From Rhodospirillaceae bacterium (GTDB lineage Bacteria; Pseudomonadota; Alphaproteobacteria; UBA8366; GCA-2717185), in the NCBI GenBank assembly GCA_002717185.1, contig PBDC01000091.1:1-25661 (forward strand): DNA of 25,661 nucleotides. The letters run 5' to 3'. The translations under genes and the position numbers were made by a program. Below are positions 8,276 through 16,536 of the stretch, in pieces (within the stretch, counting starts at the first letter, position 1; the number at the start of each line of letters is the position of its first letter). The notes beneath the pieces were generated by a model. The model had not been told where the DNA came from, did no database searches, and saw nothing but the letters and a program-made list of their open reading frames with translations.

Positions 8276-9106
8276 ATGATACCGTTCACGAAAATGCATG
8301 GCATCGGCAATGACTGCGTGGTCATCGACGCGCGGGTCAAGCCCTATGCGCTGGATAGTGACCAGATTCGTCTGGTGGCCGACCGTCGGCGCGGTGTGGG
8401 CTGCGATCAGCTCGTCGTGATCGAGCCCCCACGCCACAGCCAAGCGGTAGGTTTTCTAAGATTTTACAATTCGGACGGCAGCGAGGCGCAGGCCTGCGGC
8501 AACGCAACACGCTGCATCGTGTCACGCCTGATGCGGGAAGAAGACACAGATTTGTTGGCCGTCGAAACCGTCGCAGGACTGCTGCCAGGCCATGTCGATG
8601 AGCGGGGTCTGGTTGCGATCGATATGGGGTCAGCCCAATTGGACTGGCAGGACATCCCACTATCCCGCCAAATGAACACCTTGCATCTCGACCTTTCGGT
8701 GGGTCCATACACGGACCCGGTCGCCGTCAGTATCGGCAATCCTCATTGCGTCTTCTTTGTCGAAGACGCCGACGTGGTCGATCCAGCGACGCTGGGGCCG
8801 GCGGTCGAGCGCGATCCACTGTTCCCAGAGCGCACTAATGTCGAATTCGTCAGCGTCCTGGACAGCGGTCGCATCCGCATGCGGGTCTGGGAACGTGGTG
8901 CTGGAACGACACTAGCCTGCGGTTCAGGTGCTTGCGCGGCTGCCGTCGCTGCAGCGAGCCGCGGTCTCACCACACGAAAGATTGAAGTGGTGCTCGATGG
9001 CGGCACACTTTTCATAGACTGGCGCGCGGACAATCACGTGGTGATGAGCGGTCCCGTCGCGGTCGCCTTCACCGGGACTTTGAAGATTGCGACAGGCGCG
9101 GCATGA
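8276..9106 (+). CDS. dapF: Diaminopimelate epimerase
   Basis: A 276-residue cytoplasmic enzyme converting LL- to meso-diaminopimelate for lysine and peptidoglycan synthesis. Both catalytic cysteines of the two-base, PLP-independent mechanism are present: C74 in the NSDGSEAQACGNATRC stretch and C215 in GAGTTLACGSGAC. The N-terminal FTKMHGIGND and the GNPHCVFFV strand are family signatures. The reading frame is open upstream to 7667 inside the amidohydrolase gene, but the ATG at 8276 gives the family's normal start and length. The stop overlaps the mtaB ATG by 4 bp (ATGA). Confidence 0.97.
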   Translation: MIPFTKMHGIGNDCVVIDARVKPYALDSDQIRLVADRRRGVGCDQLVVIEPPRHSQAVGFLRFYNSDGSEAQACGNATRCIVSRLMREEDTDLLAVETVAGLLPGHVDERGLVAIDMGSAQLDWQDIPLSRQMNTLHLDLSVGPYTDPVAVSIGNPHCVFFVEDADVVDPATLGPAVERDPLFPERTNVEFVSVLDSGRIRMRVWERGAGTTLACGSGACAAAVAAASRGLTTRKIEVVLDGGTLFIDWRADNHVVMSGPVAVAFTGTLKIATGAA

Positions 9107-10341
9107 ACGACACACCAGACATCGTCACCTTCGGCTGCCGCCTCAACGCTTTCGAGTCCGAGGTTATTCGAGGCCGTGCTGCCGGACTGGATGATGCGAT
9201 CATCTTCAACACCTGTGCTGTCACAAAGGAAGCCGAACGCCAGGCGCGCCAGGCGATTCGCAAGGCACGTCGCAAGCGGCCCGGCGCGGAGATAATTGTG
9301 ACTGGCTGCGCAGCTCAGGTAAATGCCGACGCGTTTGCCAGTATGCCCGAAGTCGACCGAGTAATCGGCAATGCCGAAAAACTGACAAATGCCGCCTACC
9401 ATTCCGAGAGGCAAATTCTTGTCGGAGACATTATGGCGGTGCAAGAAACAGCCGGCCATCTGGTCGAGGGGTTTGAAGGCCGCACCCGCGCCTTCGTCCA
9501 GGTCCAGCAGGGCTGCGACCACCGCTGTACCTTCTGCATTATCCCCTACGGTCGGGGCAACAACCGGTCGGCGCCTATCGGCGAGATTACAACCCAGGTC
9601 CGCACGCTAGCCGAGAACGGCTACTCCGAGATCGTGCTGACCGGCGTAGACATAACATCCTACGGCGCGGACCTACCGGGACAGCCCTCTTTGGGTCAAA
9701 TGATGCGCCGCTTGTTGGCCCAAGTGCCGGAGCTGCAACGCCTGCGCCTGTCGTCAATCGACTGCATTGAGATTGACGACGACCTGATGCGATTGATCGA
9801 GACCGAGCCACGTCTGATGCCGCACTTCCATCTGTCACTGCAGGCCGGAGACGACTTGATCCTTAAGCGTATGAAGCGACGGCACAGCCGCGACGATGCG
9901 ATTGCGATATGCGATACGATTCGGACACGCCGCCCGGACGTAGTGTTCGGTGCCGACCTGATCGCCGGTTTCCCGACTGAAACGGAAGCCATGTTTCAGC
10001 AGTCGCTCAACCTAATTGACGAATGTGGCCTGACCTGGCTACACGTCTTTCCTTATTCGACGCGACCCGGGACACCGGCCGCGCTTATGCCACAAGTACC
10101 TGGCAAAATCCGCCGCGAACGTGCAGCCCAGCTGCGCCAGGCCGGAGAAGCGGCGGCCACGCGGTTTCTGGATGGTTTAGTGGGCGCGACTGCTACGGTA
10201 CTGGTCGAGCAGAATAGCACTGGTCGCACCGAACACTTCGCCCCCGTCCGATCAGACGACAAACTACCCGACGGTAGCCTTGCCACACTGCGTATTATGA
10301 GTCGTGAGGGCGACGCTTTAAGGGGGCAACTGAACGCATGA
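9103..10341 (+). CDS. mtaB: tRNA t6A37 C2-methylthiotransferase (radical SAM)
   Basis: A 412-residue methylthiotransferase that makes ms2t6A at position 37 of ANN-decoding tRNAs. The N-terminal UPF0004 domain has C12 (TFGCRLN), C38 and C69, ligating one 4Fe-4S cluster; the radical-SAM CxxxCxxC motif is C138-C142-C145 (GCDHRCTFCIIPYGRG). The FGCRLN motif is typical of MtaB rather than MiaB or RimO. The C-terminal TRAM-like region is about residues 350-410. It overlaps both dapF and ftsY by 4 bp, a layout I know from Alphaproteobacteria. Confidence 0.95.
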   Translation: MNDTPDIVTFGCRLNAFESEVIRGRAAGLDDAIIFNTCAVTKEAERQARQAIRKARRKRPGAEIIVTGCAAQVNADAFASMPEVDRVIGNAEKLTNAAYHSERQILVGDIMAVQETAGHLVEGFEGRTRAFVQVQQGCDHRCTFCIIPYGRGNNRSAPIGEITTQVRTLAENGYSEIVLTGVDITSYGADLPGQPSLGQMMRRLLAQVPELQRLRLSSIDCIEIDDDLMRLIETEPRLMPHFHLSLQAGDDLILKRMKRRHSRDDAIAICDTIRTRRPDVVFGADLIAGFPTETEAMFQQSLNLIDECGLTWLHVFPYSTRPGTPAALMPQVPGKIRRERAAQLRQAGEAAATRFLDGLVGATATVLVEQNSTGRTEHFAPVRSDDKLPDGSLATLRIMSREGDALRGQLNA

Positions 10342-11258
10342 ATCAGCCGAATTGGCTCAACAGGCTAAAATCTGGCCTATCAAAATCGACCGCCAAGCTG
10401 ACCGGTGGCATCGCCGGGGTCTTTACGAAGCGCAAGCTCGATGACGATGCGTTGGAAGAGCTTGAAGAAGTCCTAATCACAGCTGACCTGGGCCCGGCAA
10501 CAGCAGCAAAGCTCACCGCCAACCTCGCCGCCACTCGCTTCAATAAGGAGGTCAACGACGAAGAGGTTCGGACTGCGCTGGCTGACGAAATAGACAAAAT
10601 CCTAGAGCCAGTCGCCACCCCGCTAGCTATCGACGCATCCCACAAACCGCATGTTGTACTGGTTGTCGGCGTGAACGGAAGTGGCAAGACCACGACCATC
10701 GGCAAATTGGCGCAACATTATCGCAGACAGGGGCTCAGCGTAACACTAGGAGCTGGCGACACCTTCCGAGCGGCGGCCGTTGAGCAGTTAAAGATCTGGG
10801 GGGACCGCGCCGGTTGTCCCGTTATTTCTGGGAAACAAGGTGGCGACGCGGCGGGCCTAGCGTACGACGCACTGCAGGCTGCACGCGAACAAGGCGCGGA
10901 CCTGTTGTTGATAGACACGGCCGGCAGACTGCAAAACAGGGCAGATCTCATGGCCGGGTTGCAGAAGGTCAGCCGCGTACTGAAGAAACTGGATGAAAAC
11001 GCACCTCATGATTGCGTGCTGGTACTCGATGCGACTGTCGGCCAAAACGCGCACAGCCAGGTGGAAATTTTCCGAGACATGGTCGCCGTGAGCGGACTGG
11101 TCATCACAAAGCTCGATGGTTCAGCAAAAGGCGGTGTTATCGTGGCGTTGGCAGAACGTTTTGGCCTGCCTGTGCACGCGATTGGCGTCGGCGAAGGAGC
11201 GGAAGATTTGCGGCCGTTTAATGCAAACGACTACGCCCGCGATCTAATGGGTCTCTAA
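10338..11258 (+). CDS. ftsY: Signal recognition particle receptor FtsY
   Basis: A 306-residue SRP GTPase that docks ribosome-SRP complexes at the inner membrane. The helical N domain spans about 15-95. The G domain carries GVNGSGKTT (111-119), DTFRAAAVEQL (141-151), DTAGR (193-197) and TKLDGSAKGG (257-266). The long acidic A domain of E. coli FtsY is missing; only about 15 residues, including an amphipathic NWLNRLKSGL segment, precede the N domain, as usual for alphaproteobacterial forms. Its ATG overlaps the mtaB stop by 4 bp. It is the last gene of the unit; a hairpin follows 17 bp after the stop. Confidence 0.97.
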   Translation: MNQPNWLNRLKSGLSKSTAKLTGGIAGVFTKRKLDDDALEELEEVLITADLGPATAAKLTANLAATRFNKEVNDEEVRTALADEIDKILEPVATPLAIDASHKPHVVLVVGVNGSGKTTTIGKLAQHYRRQGLSVTLGAGDTFRAAAVEQLKIWGDRAGCPVISGKQGGDAAGLAYDALQAAREQGADLLLIDTAGRLQNRADLMAGLQKVSRVLKKLDENAPHDCVLVLDATVGQNAHSQVEIFRDMVAVSGLVITKLDGSAKGGVIVALAERFGLPVHAIGVGEGAEDLRPFNANDYARDLMGL

Positions 11259-11275
11259 GCGTAATATGGCAAGTC

Positions 11276-11290
11276 AGGTCTTTCAGACCT
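11276..11290 (+). terminator. Possible terminator hairpin after ftsY
   Basis: AGGTCT-TTC-AGACCT forms a perfect 6-bp stem with a 3-nt loop, 17 bp after the ftsY stop, followed by a pyrimidine-rich tract (ACTCTTTCCTCCATTTC) instead of a clean U run. It sits in the 184-bp gap between convergent ftsY and the RidA gene, where termination is expected. Confidence 0.4.
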
Positions 11291-11442
11291 ACTCTTTCCT
11301 CCATTTCTAGTTGCCCTACACCTGAATGGCATACAACCATTCACCCAGCTGCGTGCAAAACAGCGCCAATACGCGATTGGATTTCCGCAGCATTATTGCA
11401 CAGTTCCAGCCAATAGAACTTTTAGAACTAAGCCCTTACATA

Positions 11443-11805
11443 TTAATCGATCGCTACACTAACGGCCATCTCAACAAGCAGTTCTTCCGGCGGATCCCTC
11501 GGCTCAAATGTCGCGCCGACGCAAACGCGCGCGCAGGGGTTGTCGCGGTCAGCCCAGGCAACCCAGGCGTCGTTCATTTCAGACTTGCGCGCCATGTCAG
11601 CGAGATAGACCGTCGCGGTGACCAGTTTCGACTTATCGCTGCTCGCCTCGGCCAAAAATTCGTCGATCCAATCGAGACATTGCCGAGTTTGACCGGCCAT
11701 CGTGTCGCTTTTATCGGGGGCGGATACGACAATATGGATCAAGCCATTATGCTCCACGGTCCTCGTCCGGCCGGGATAGCTCTCTGGTCCCCGCTTGATC
11801 GTCAT
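11443..11805 (-). CDS. RidA/YjgF-family imine deaminase-like protein
   Basis: A 120-residue Rid protein of normal family length. RidA enzymes hydrolyse reactive imines/enamines released by PLP or FAD enzymes to keto acids and ammonia. R93 in DNPCARVCVG corresponds to the key Arg that binds the imine carboxylate, and E112 (LLVEMAVSV) to the conserved C-terminal Glu. The ATG overlaps the stop of the DAO-family oxidase by 4 bp, so the two are likely produced together; an oxidase making an imine next to an imine hydrolase is a coherent pair. The substrate is unknown. Confidence 0.88.
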   Translation of the reverse strand: MTIKRGPESYPGRTRTVEHNGLIHIVVSAPDKSDTMAGQTRQCLDWIDEFLAEASSDKSKLVTATVYLADMARKSEMNDAWVAWADRDNPCARVCVGATFEPRDPPEELLVEMAVSVAID

Positions 11806-12932
11806 TGCACCCGCCCCTTTGAATTGTCGAAACGATCGATCCGGAAAGGTTCGATCGGTAGATTGGAACTGCCCTGGGTCACCAGATCAGCAATTACGCT
11901 GCCAACGATCGGACCCAGCTGGAAGCCGTGACCGCAATAGCCGAAGGCGTGATAGGCATCCTCCGATGTTTTGCTGGGCCCGATGAACGGGATGCCGTCC
12001 GGCGTAAACCCTTCCATACCCGCCCAACAACGCACAATCGTAGCACCCTGCATGATCGGGAAGAGATCGCCGGTGGTCTTGGCGCTGATCGCCAGCCCAT
12101 CGAAATCCATCACAGTGCGGTTTTCATCCGGATAAGGCGTTCCACGGTGGCCGCCGCCGATGATGACGGTCCCATTTTTCGATTGCTTAAACGAGATCTT
12201 GCGACCCTGCGAACCGACAACAGGCTCTACAAATGGCGGCATCGGGGCCGTGACCATCATCATCAACGCATCAATTCTCAGCGGCACGCTCTCATCGAGT
12301 GCGGCCGCGACCCGGTCCGACCAACCGCCACCGCAATTGACCAGCACCGGCGCCTCAAACTGGCCGCCAGAGGTCGAAACGCGCCAGACACGGCCCTTTC
12401 GCACGAACCCCGTGGCCCGGATGCCCTCGAAAAACCGCACGCCCAGCGATTCCCCCTTGCGCCGGAATGCGGCCGTGGTGCGTGCGGGATCGGCATAGCC
12501 GTCGCCGGCGACATACATACCGCCAATGCAATGCGAAGCAACCGCAGGCAGCAGGTCAAATAGCGTCTCTCGGTCGACCATAACTTCGTGATCGTAGCCA
12601 AGTCCGTTCAGATACTGCACCCGCGCCGAGAGCGCCGAGAGCTCATCTTCTGTTTCCGCGACCTTGACCTGGCCTGTTGCATGAAATCCGCAATCGTCAT
12701 CGACCAGGTCTTCGATCCCGTGCCACAGTTCGATCGAAGCTGCTGATAGTGGAACCTCGGCGTAGTCGCGGCCGAGCCGCCGCACACCGCCGGCGTTGAC
12801 GCCGGAAGCATGCCGCCCAACATGATCCTTCTCGATCACCATCGACGAGACGCCACGCCGCGCCAGATGCAGCGCCGTCGAGCAGCCATGCAGCCCACCC
12901 CCGACGATGATCGCATCCGCCGTTTCGACCAT
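11802..12932 (-). CDS. FAD-dependent amine/amino-acid oxidoreductase, DAO family
   Basis: A 376-residue flavoprotein of the D-amino-acid oxidase / sarcosine oxidase-beta type. The dinucleotide-binding motif GGGLHG is at 11-16, followed by VIEKD at about 33-37; the C-terminal DAO signature CWAGMEGFTPDGIPFIGP and the GYCGHGFQLGP segment cap the FAD site. Such enzymes oxidise secondary amines or amino acids to imines. A GTG five codons upstream (12947) is possible but has no Shine-Dalgarno and would overlap the amidase by 13 bp; ATG at 12932 lies 2 bp after the amidase stop and was preferred. Its own stop overlaps the RidA start, supporting an oxidase plus imine-hydrolase module. Confidence 0.87.
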   Translation of the reverse strand: MVETADAIIVGGGLHGCSTALHLARRGVSSMVIEKDHVGRHASGVNAGGVRRLGRDYAEVPLSAASIELWHGIEDLVDDDCGFHATGQVKVAETEDELSALSARVQYLNGLGYDHEVMVDRETLFDLLPAVASHCIGGMYVAGDGYADPARTTAAFRRKGESLGVRFFEGIRATGFVRKGRVWRVSTSGGQFEAPVLVNCGGGWSDRVAAALDESVPLRIDALMMMVTAPMPPFVEPVVGSQGRKISFKQSKNGTVIIGGGHRGTPYPDENRTVMDFDGLAISAKTTGDLFPIMQGATIVRCWAGMEGFTPDGIPFIGPSKTSEDAYHAFGYCGHGFQLGPIVGSVIADLVTQGSSNLPIEPFRIDRFDNSKGRVQ

Positions 12933-12934
12933 GG

Positions 12935-14344
12935 TTATGCCCGACACATAGGCGGCTGGCCAAGCCGCTGCGTCCGGTCGCCGAGCACCTTTTCAAAGGC
13001 CAACGCAACGGCAAGCGCGCGCTCGTCCTCGTCAAGCGGCGCCATGATCTGCAGGCCCACCGGCATGCCCGCCGTGTCCAGCGCAACCGGGATAGTCACC
13101 GCCGACAGAGTGAGCAAATTACCGGTCCGCGTGTTGCGAAGCGCCGCCATATTGTTTGCCCGGTAGCTGTCGCCGTCGGAGATCTCGTCGACGGTCGGCG
13201 GAGTGATCGTTACGGTCGGCCCCACCACCACATCGACTGCAGCCATGCGATCATCCAGCAAGGCCGCTAGCTCGGCCAGCCGTTTGCGGCGCAGCAGGTA
13301 GTCTACCGCAGTGATCGCCTCCATGCTGTCAAAGCGGGCCGCGACGTTCGGATCCAGGGTCGCCCTGAAGTCGCTTAGCTCGCCGGTTATAAAGGCGGCG
13401 AATTCTGGTGCAGCCAGGCCACCACGCATGAAGATCTCGTCGGCCGCAACGGCTTCAGGCAAGTCAATGGGGGTCACCTGCGCTCCTGCCTTCTCCAGAT
13501 CATCAATCGCAGCCTGCACCCCTTCCGCGACACCGGGGTCACAGCCTTCGAAGAAATGATCGCAGACACCGATATGAACATCACCCGCAGCGAGTTCGGA
13601 GAGACCCGCTAGCAGCGCTTCGCCCGGGATATCGGTGAACGGGTCGATCGCCGCGAAGGCCAGCACCGCGTCCGGGACTGTACGGGCCAGGACGCCAGCC
13701 GTATCCAGGCTGGGGCTGAGTGGGACGATACCGTCGAGCGACCAGCGCCCGAAGCTCGTCTTAACCCCGACATTGCCGATGAAACTCGCCGGCACACGCA
13801 CTGAGCCCGCCGTGTCACTGCCCAGCGCCAGCAGGGCCGAACCTTCACAAAGGCTAATCCCGGCGCCAGCACTCGATCCACCAGGCACGCGGTGCGCCTC
13901 AGCGTCCCAGGGGTTGCGCGGTGTCCCCCAATGCGCATTCGAGCCGATGCCGCCGAAGGCGAACTCGACCGTGTGGGTCTTGCCGGCAACCGGGGCCAGC
14001 GCAGCGCGCAGCGAGCCTAGAACCGGCCCTTCCTGCTCCCATTTTTTGGGCAGCGCGGCGGGGCTGCCAGCGAAAGTCTGATAACCAGCGACGCCGTACA
14101 AGTCCTTGACGGATACCGGAATGCCCTGCAACAGGCCGAAATCAAGCCCTGCGGCAAAGGCTGCATCAGCCGCCCGTGATTCGGCCAGGAAGCGGTCGTC
14201 CTGGCGGGCCTTGTAGGCACCGAGCGCCGTCCCCCACCTAGCGTGATTGTCGATCGCTTCCTCAGCAAGCGCAACGCAGGTTGTCGTACCGTCACGCAGC
14301 GCGGTTGCAAGCGATTGAATGGATTGTTGAAGCAGCCCGGACAT
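12935..14344 (-). CDS. Amidase (amidase-signature family), AtzF/GatA-like
   Basis: A 469-residue amidase-signature hydrolase. The Ser-cisSer-Lys triad is visible: K80 (PVSVKDLYG), S157 (GGSSAGAG) and S181 (GSDTAGSVRVPA), with the family's 24-residue spacing between the serines. The TAGS variant in place of the usual TGGS resembles allophanate-hydrolase-like members; substrate remains open. The frame extends to a TTG at 14383, but the ATG at 14344 has AGAGGA at the right distance. It heads the amidase-oxidase-RidA unit, suggesting release of an amine or amino acid that the oxidase then uses. Confidence 0.88.
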   Translation of the reverse strand: MSGLLQQSIQSLATALRDGTTTCVALAEEAIDNHARWGTALGAYKARQDDRFLAESRAADAAFAAGLDFGLLQGIPVSVKDLYGVAGYQTFAGSPAALPKKWEQEGPVLGSLRAALAPVAGKTHTVEFAFGGIGSNAHWGTPRNPWDAEAHRVPGGSSAGAGISLCEGSALLALGSDTAGSVRVPASFIGNVGVKTSFGRWSLDGIVPLSPSLDTAGVLARTVPDAVLAFAAIDPFTDIPGEALLAGLSELAAGDVHIGVCDHFFEGCDPGVAEGVQAAIDDLEKAGAQVTPIDLPEAVAADEIFMRGGLAAPEFAAFITGELSDFRATLDPNVAARFDSMEAITAVDYLLRRKRLAELAALLDDRMAAVDVVVGPTVTITPPTVDEISDGDSYRANNMAALRNTRTGNLLTLSAVTIPVALDTAGMPVGLQIMAPLDEDERALAVALAFEKVLGDRTQRLGQPPMCRA

Positions 14345-14492
14345 ACGGTTTCCTCTTAATTGCGACAGCACATGGTAGCGCAATTCGTTACAAAATATTC
14401 AAACAACTAGCATATTATCTAAATATTGGGACGCCATCTTCGGACGGATATGCAATCCCAGCCAACCGCGCGTTTTCCGAGGAAAGCTAATA
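14345..14492. promoter_or_regulatory. AT-rich divergent promoter region (amidase unit / PhoX)
   Basis: This 148-bp region is far more AT-rich than its surroundings between about 14381 and 14430. TATTAT at 14413-14418 could serve as a plus-strand -10, with TTACAA at 14388-14393 as a poor -35 (19-bp spacer). No Pho-box-like pair of CTGTCAT repeats was seen, although a PhoX-family gene follows. Confidence 0.4.
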
Positions 14493-16325
14493 ATGCCGCC
14501 ACGCCGCCACACAACCGATATCCAGGCACTCGCCGGCCTCGCTATCTCACGCCGGCGCTTCGTCGCCGGGGGCGCGGCGGCCTTCGTCGCCAGCACACTG
14601 GTGCCGGGGATTGGGCACACGGCCAACCGCCTTGAGTTCGAGGAAATCGCCGCCAATTCGCTGGACACAGTGACCGTCCCGAAAGGCTATAGCTGGCATG
14701 TAGTCGCCAGCTGGGGCGACCCGCTTTGGTCGGACGGCGCTCCCTTCAACCATCAGAACCGCGGCACCGGCGCAAGCCAAGAGCGCGCCTTCGGCGACAA
14801 CAATGACGGCATGTCGCTGTTCAACGACGACGGGCGGAACTTCCTGGTAGTCAACAACGAGTACACCAATCAGCCCATCATCCATGGCAACCGCGCGTCC
14901 AAAAAGTCGGAGACTGCGGACGATCTGCGAAAGGCTAAGGCCGCGCACGGGGTGACGGTTATGGAGATCGCACAGGAGAACGGACGCTGGACGATCGTCC
15001 AGCAATCCCCCTTCAACCGTCGCATCACCGCGGACTCACCCATGGAGATCACCGGCCCTGCGCGCGGCCACGAGTTGCTGCACACCGAAGCCGATCCCAA
15101 CGGTACCAGCGCCAAAGGCACCTGGAATAATTGTGGAAACGGCCGCACACCTTGGGGCACCTATCTAGCGTGCGAGGAAAACTTCAACGTATATTTCGCC
15201 AGCAGCGATGCAGATTACGAACTCTCCGCCCCGCTGAAACGCTACGGCATCCGCAAGAAGGATAAATACGGTTACGGTTGGGCAACCGGGGACGAACGTT
15301 TCGACGTCTCCAAACATCCTAACGAACCCAACCGCGCCGGCTACATCGTTGAGATCGATCCGATGCGGCCGAACTCGACGCCGAAAAAACGAACCGCGCT
15401 AGGCCGGTTCAAGCACGAAAATGCAGAAGTCGTGCTCGCCAACAGCGGCCGGGTTGTGGTCTATATGGGCGACGACGAGCGCGGTGAGTTCCTCTACAAG
15501 TTTGTCAGCGACGACCAGTATGTCGAAGGCAACGACAACAGCGACCTACTGGACAACGGCCGCCTGTTTGCCGCAAAGTTCTACGACGATATGACCGGCA
15601 GCTGGTTAGAGCTGACACCGGCGACCGCCAGCATGAACAGCACGGCAGAAATCTGCATACACACGCGGCTGGCCGCCTCGACGGTAGGCGCCACCACGAT
15701 GGACCGGCCGGAATGGATCGCCGCACACCCTAAGAAGGCCGAGGTCTACTGCACGCTGACGAATAACAAGAATCGCGGGATCAAGCCGAACAAGGGTAAC
15801 GACGCGACCCCAGTCGGCGGCCCAAACCCCCGCGAAGCGAACCATTACGGCCAAATTGTCCGCTGGTCGCCGGACGGCGCCGATCACGAAAGCACCGGCT
15901 TCCGCTGGGACCTTTTTGTGTTAGCGGGGAACCCGACCGTGCATTCAGACGCCTTTGCGGGCTCCAAGAACATCAACGCCGGCAACATGTTCAATTCGCC
16001 CGACGGGATCGCCTTCGATAAAAACGGTCTGCTTTGGATCCAAACAGATGGCAACTACACGAACAAGGGCGATTTCGCCGGCATGGGCAACAACCAAATG
16101 CTCGTCGGCAATCCGGAGACCGGCGAGATCCGCCGCTTCCTGGTCGGCCCGCGGGAGTGCGAGGTAACGGGTATCACCTGGGCCGCAGACCGCAGGACGC
16201 TGTTCGTTGGCATCCAGCATCCGGGCGAGAAAGGCGGCAGCAGCCATTTTCCAGGCGGGGGCGACACAGTACCGCGTTCCAGCATCGTGGCTATCACCCC
16301 GGACGATGGCAGCTTAATCGGGTGA
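14493..16325 (+). CDS. PhoX/DUF839-family protein, Tat-exported (putative phosphatase)
   Basis: A 610-residue protein with a twin-arginine signal, S19-R20-R21-R22-F23-V24, followed by a hydrophobic stretch (about 25-42) and a small-residue region ending GHTA, so periplasmic export is expected. The DUF839/PhoX beta-propeller signatures are VNNEYTN (120-126), TPWGTYLACEEN (219-230), GRFKHENAEV (304-313), YMGDDERGEFLYKF (324-337) and a late FNSPDGIAFD strand. Characterised PhoX proteins are Ca/Fe alkaline phosphatases, but many DUF839 proteins are untested. The ATG has GAGGAAA about 8 bp upstream. It is a monocistronic plus-strand gene between two minus-strand catabolic units. Confidence 0.88.
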   Translation: MPPRRHTTDIQALAGLAISRRRFVAGGAAAFVASTLVPGIGHTANRLEFEEIAANSLDTVTVPKGYSWHVVASWGDPLWSDGAPFNHQNRGTGASQERAFGDNNDGMSLFNDDGRNFLVVNNEYTNQPIIHGNRASKKSETADDLRKAKAAHGVTVMEIAQENGRWTIVQQSPFNRRITADSPMEITGPARGHELLHTEADPNGTSAKGTWNNCGNGRTPWGTYLACEENFNVYFASSDADYELSAPLKRYGIRKKDKYGYGWATGDERFDVSKHPNEPNRAGYIVEIDPMRPNSTPKKRTALGRFKHENAEVVLANSGRVVVYMGDDERGEFLYKFVSDDQYVEGNDNSDLLDNGRLFAAKFYDDMTGSWLELTPATASMNSTAEICIHTRLAASTVGATTMDRPEWIAAHPKKAEVYCTLTNNKNRGIKPNKGNDATPVGGPNPREANHYGQIVRWSPDGADHESTGFRWDLFVLAGNPTVHSDAFAGSKNINAGNMFNSPDGIAFDKNGLLWIQTDGNYTNKGDFAGMGNNQMLVGNPETGEIRRFLVGPRECEVTGITWAADRRTLFVGIQHPGEKGGSSHFPGGGDTVPRSSIVAITPDDGSLIG

Positions 16326-16339
16326 CAGCGGGATCGCTG
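16326..16339 (+). terminator. Hairpin directly after the PhoX stop
   Basis: CAGCG-GGAT-CGCTG is a 5-bp stem with a 4-nt loop starting right after the TGA; an alternative longer pairing GGCAGC (16308-16313) with GCTGCC (16336-16341) overlaps it. There is no U run, so this is only a possible terminator or 3'-end-stabilising fold. Confidence 0.3.
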
Positions 16340-16536
16340 CCGATAATCGTTCCCGTCTCAGGTTTGACGAATTTTTGCGTTGCGTTGCATACCTCTTTCT
16401 TGCCTCCTCTCATCGAAGAAAAACGGACGGCTGTTTGAAACAAAACCGTTTCTGCCTACCAATAATGGAGGAGGACCGAAGTGGGGGCGGAATCGAATGG
16501 CTTGGAATTGGATTGCGCACCCCAATACGCACAAAA

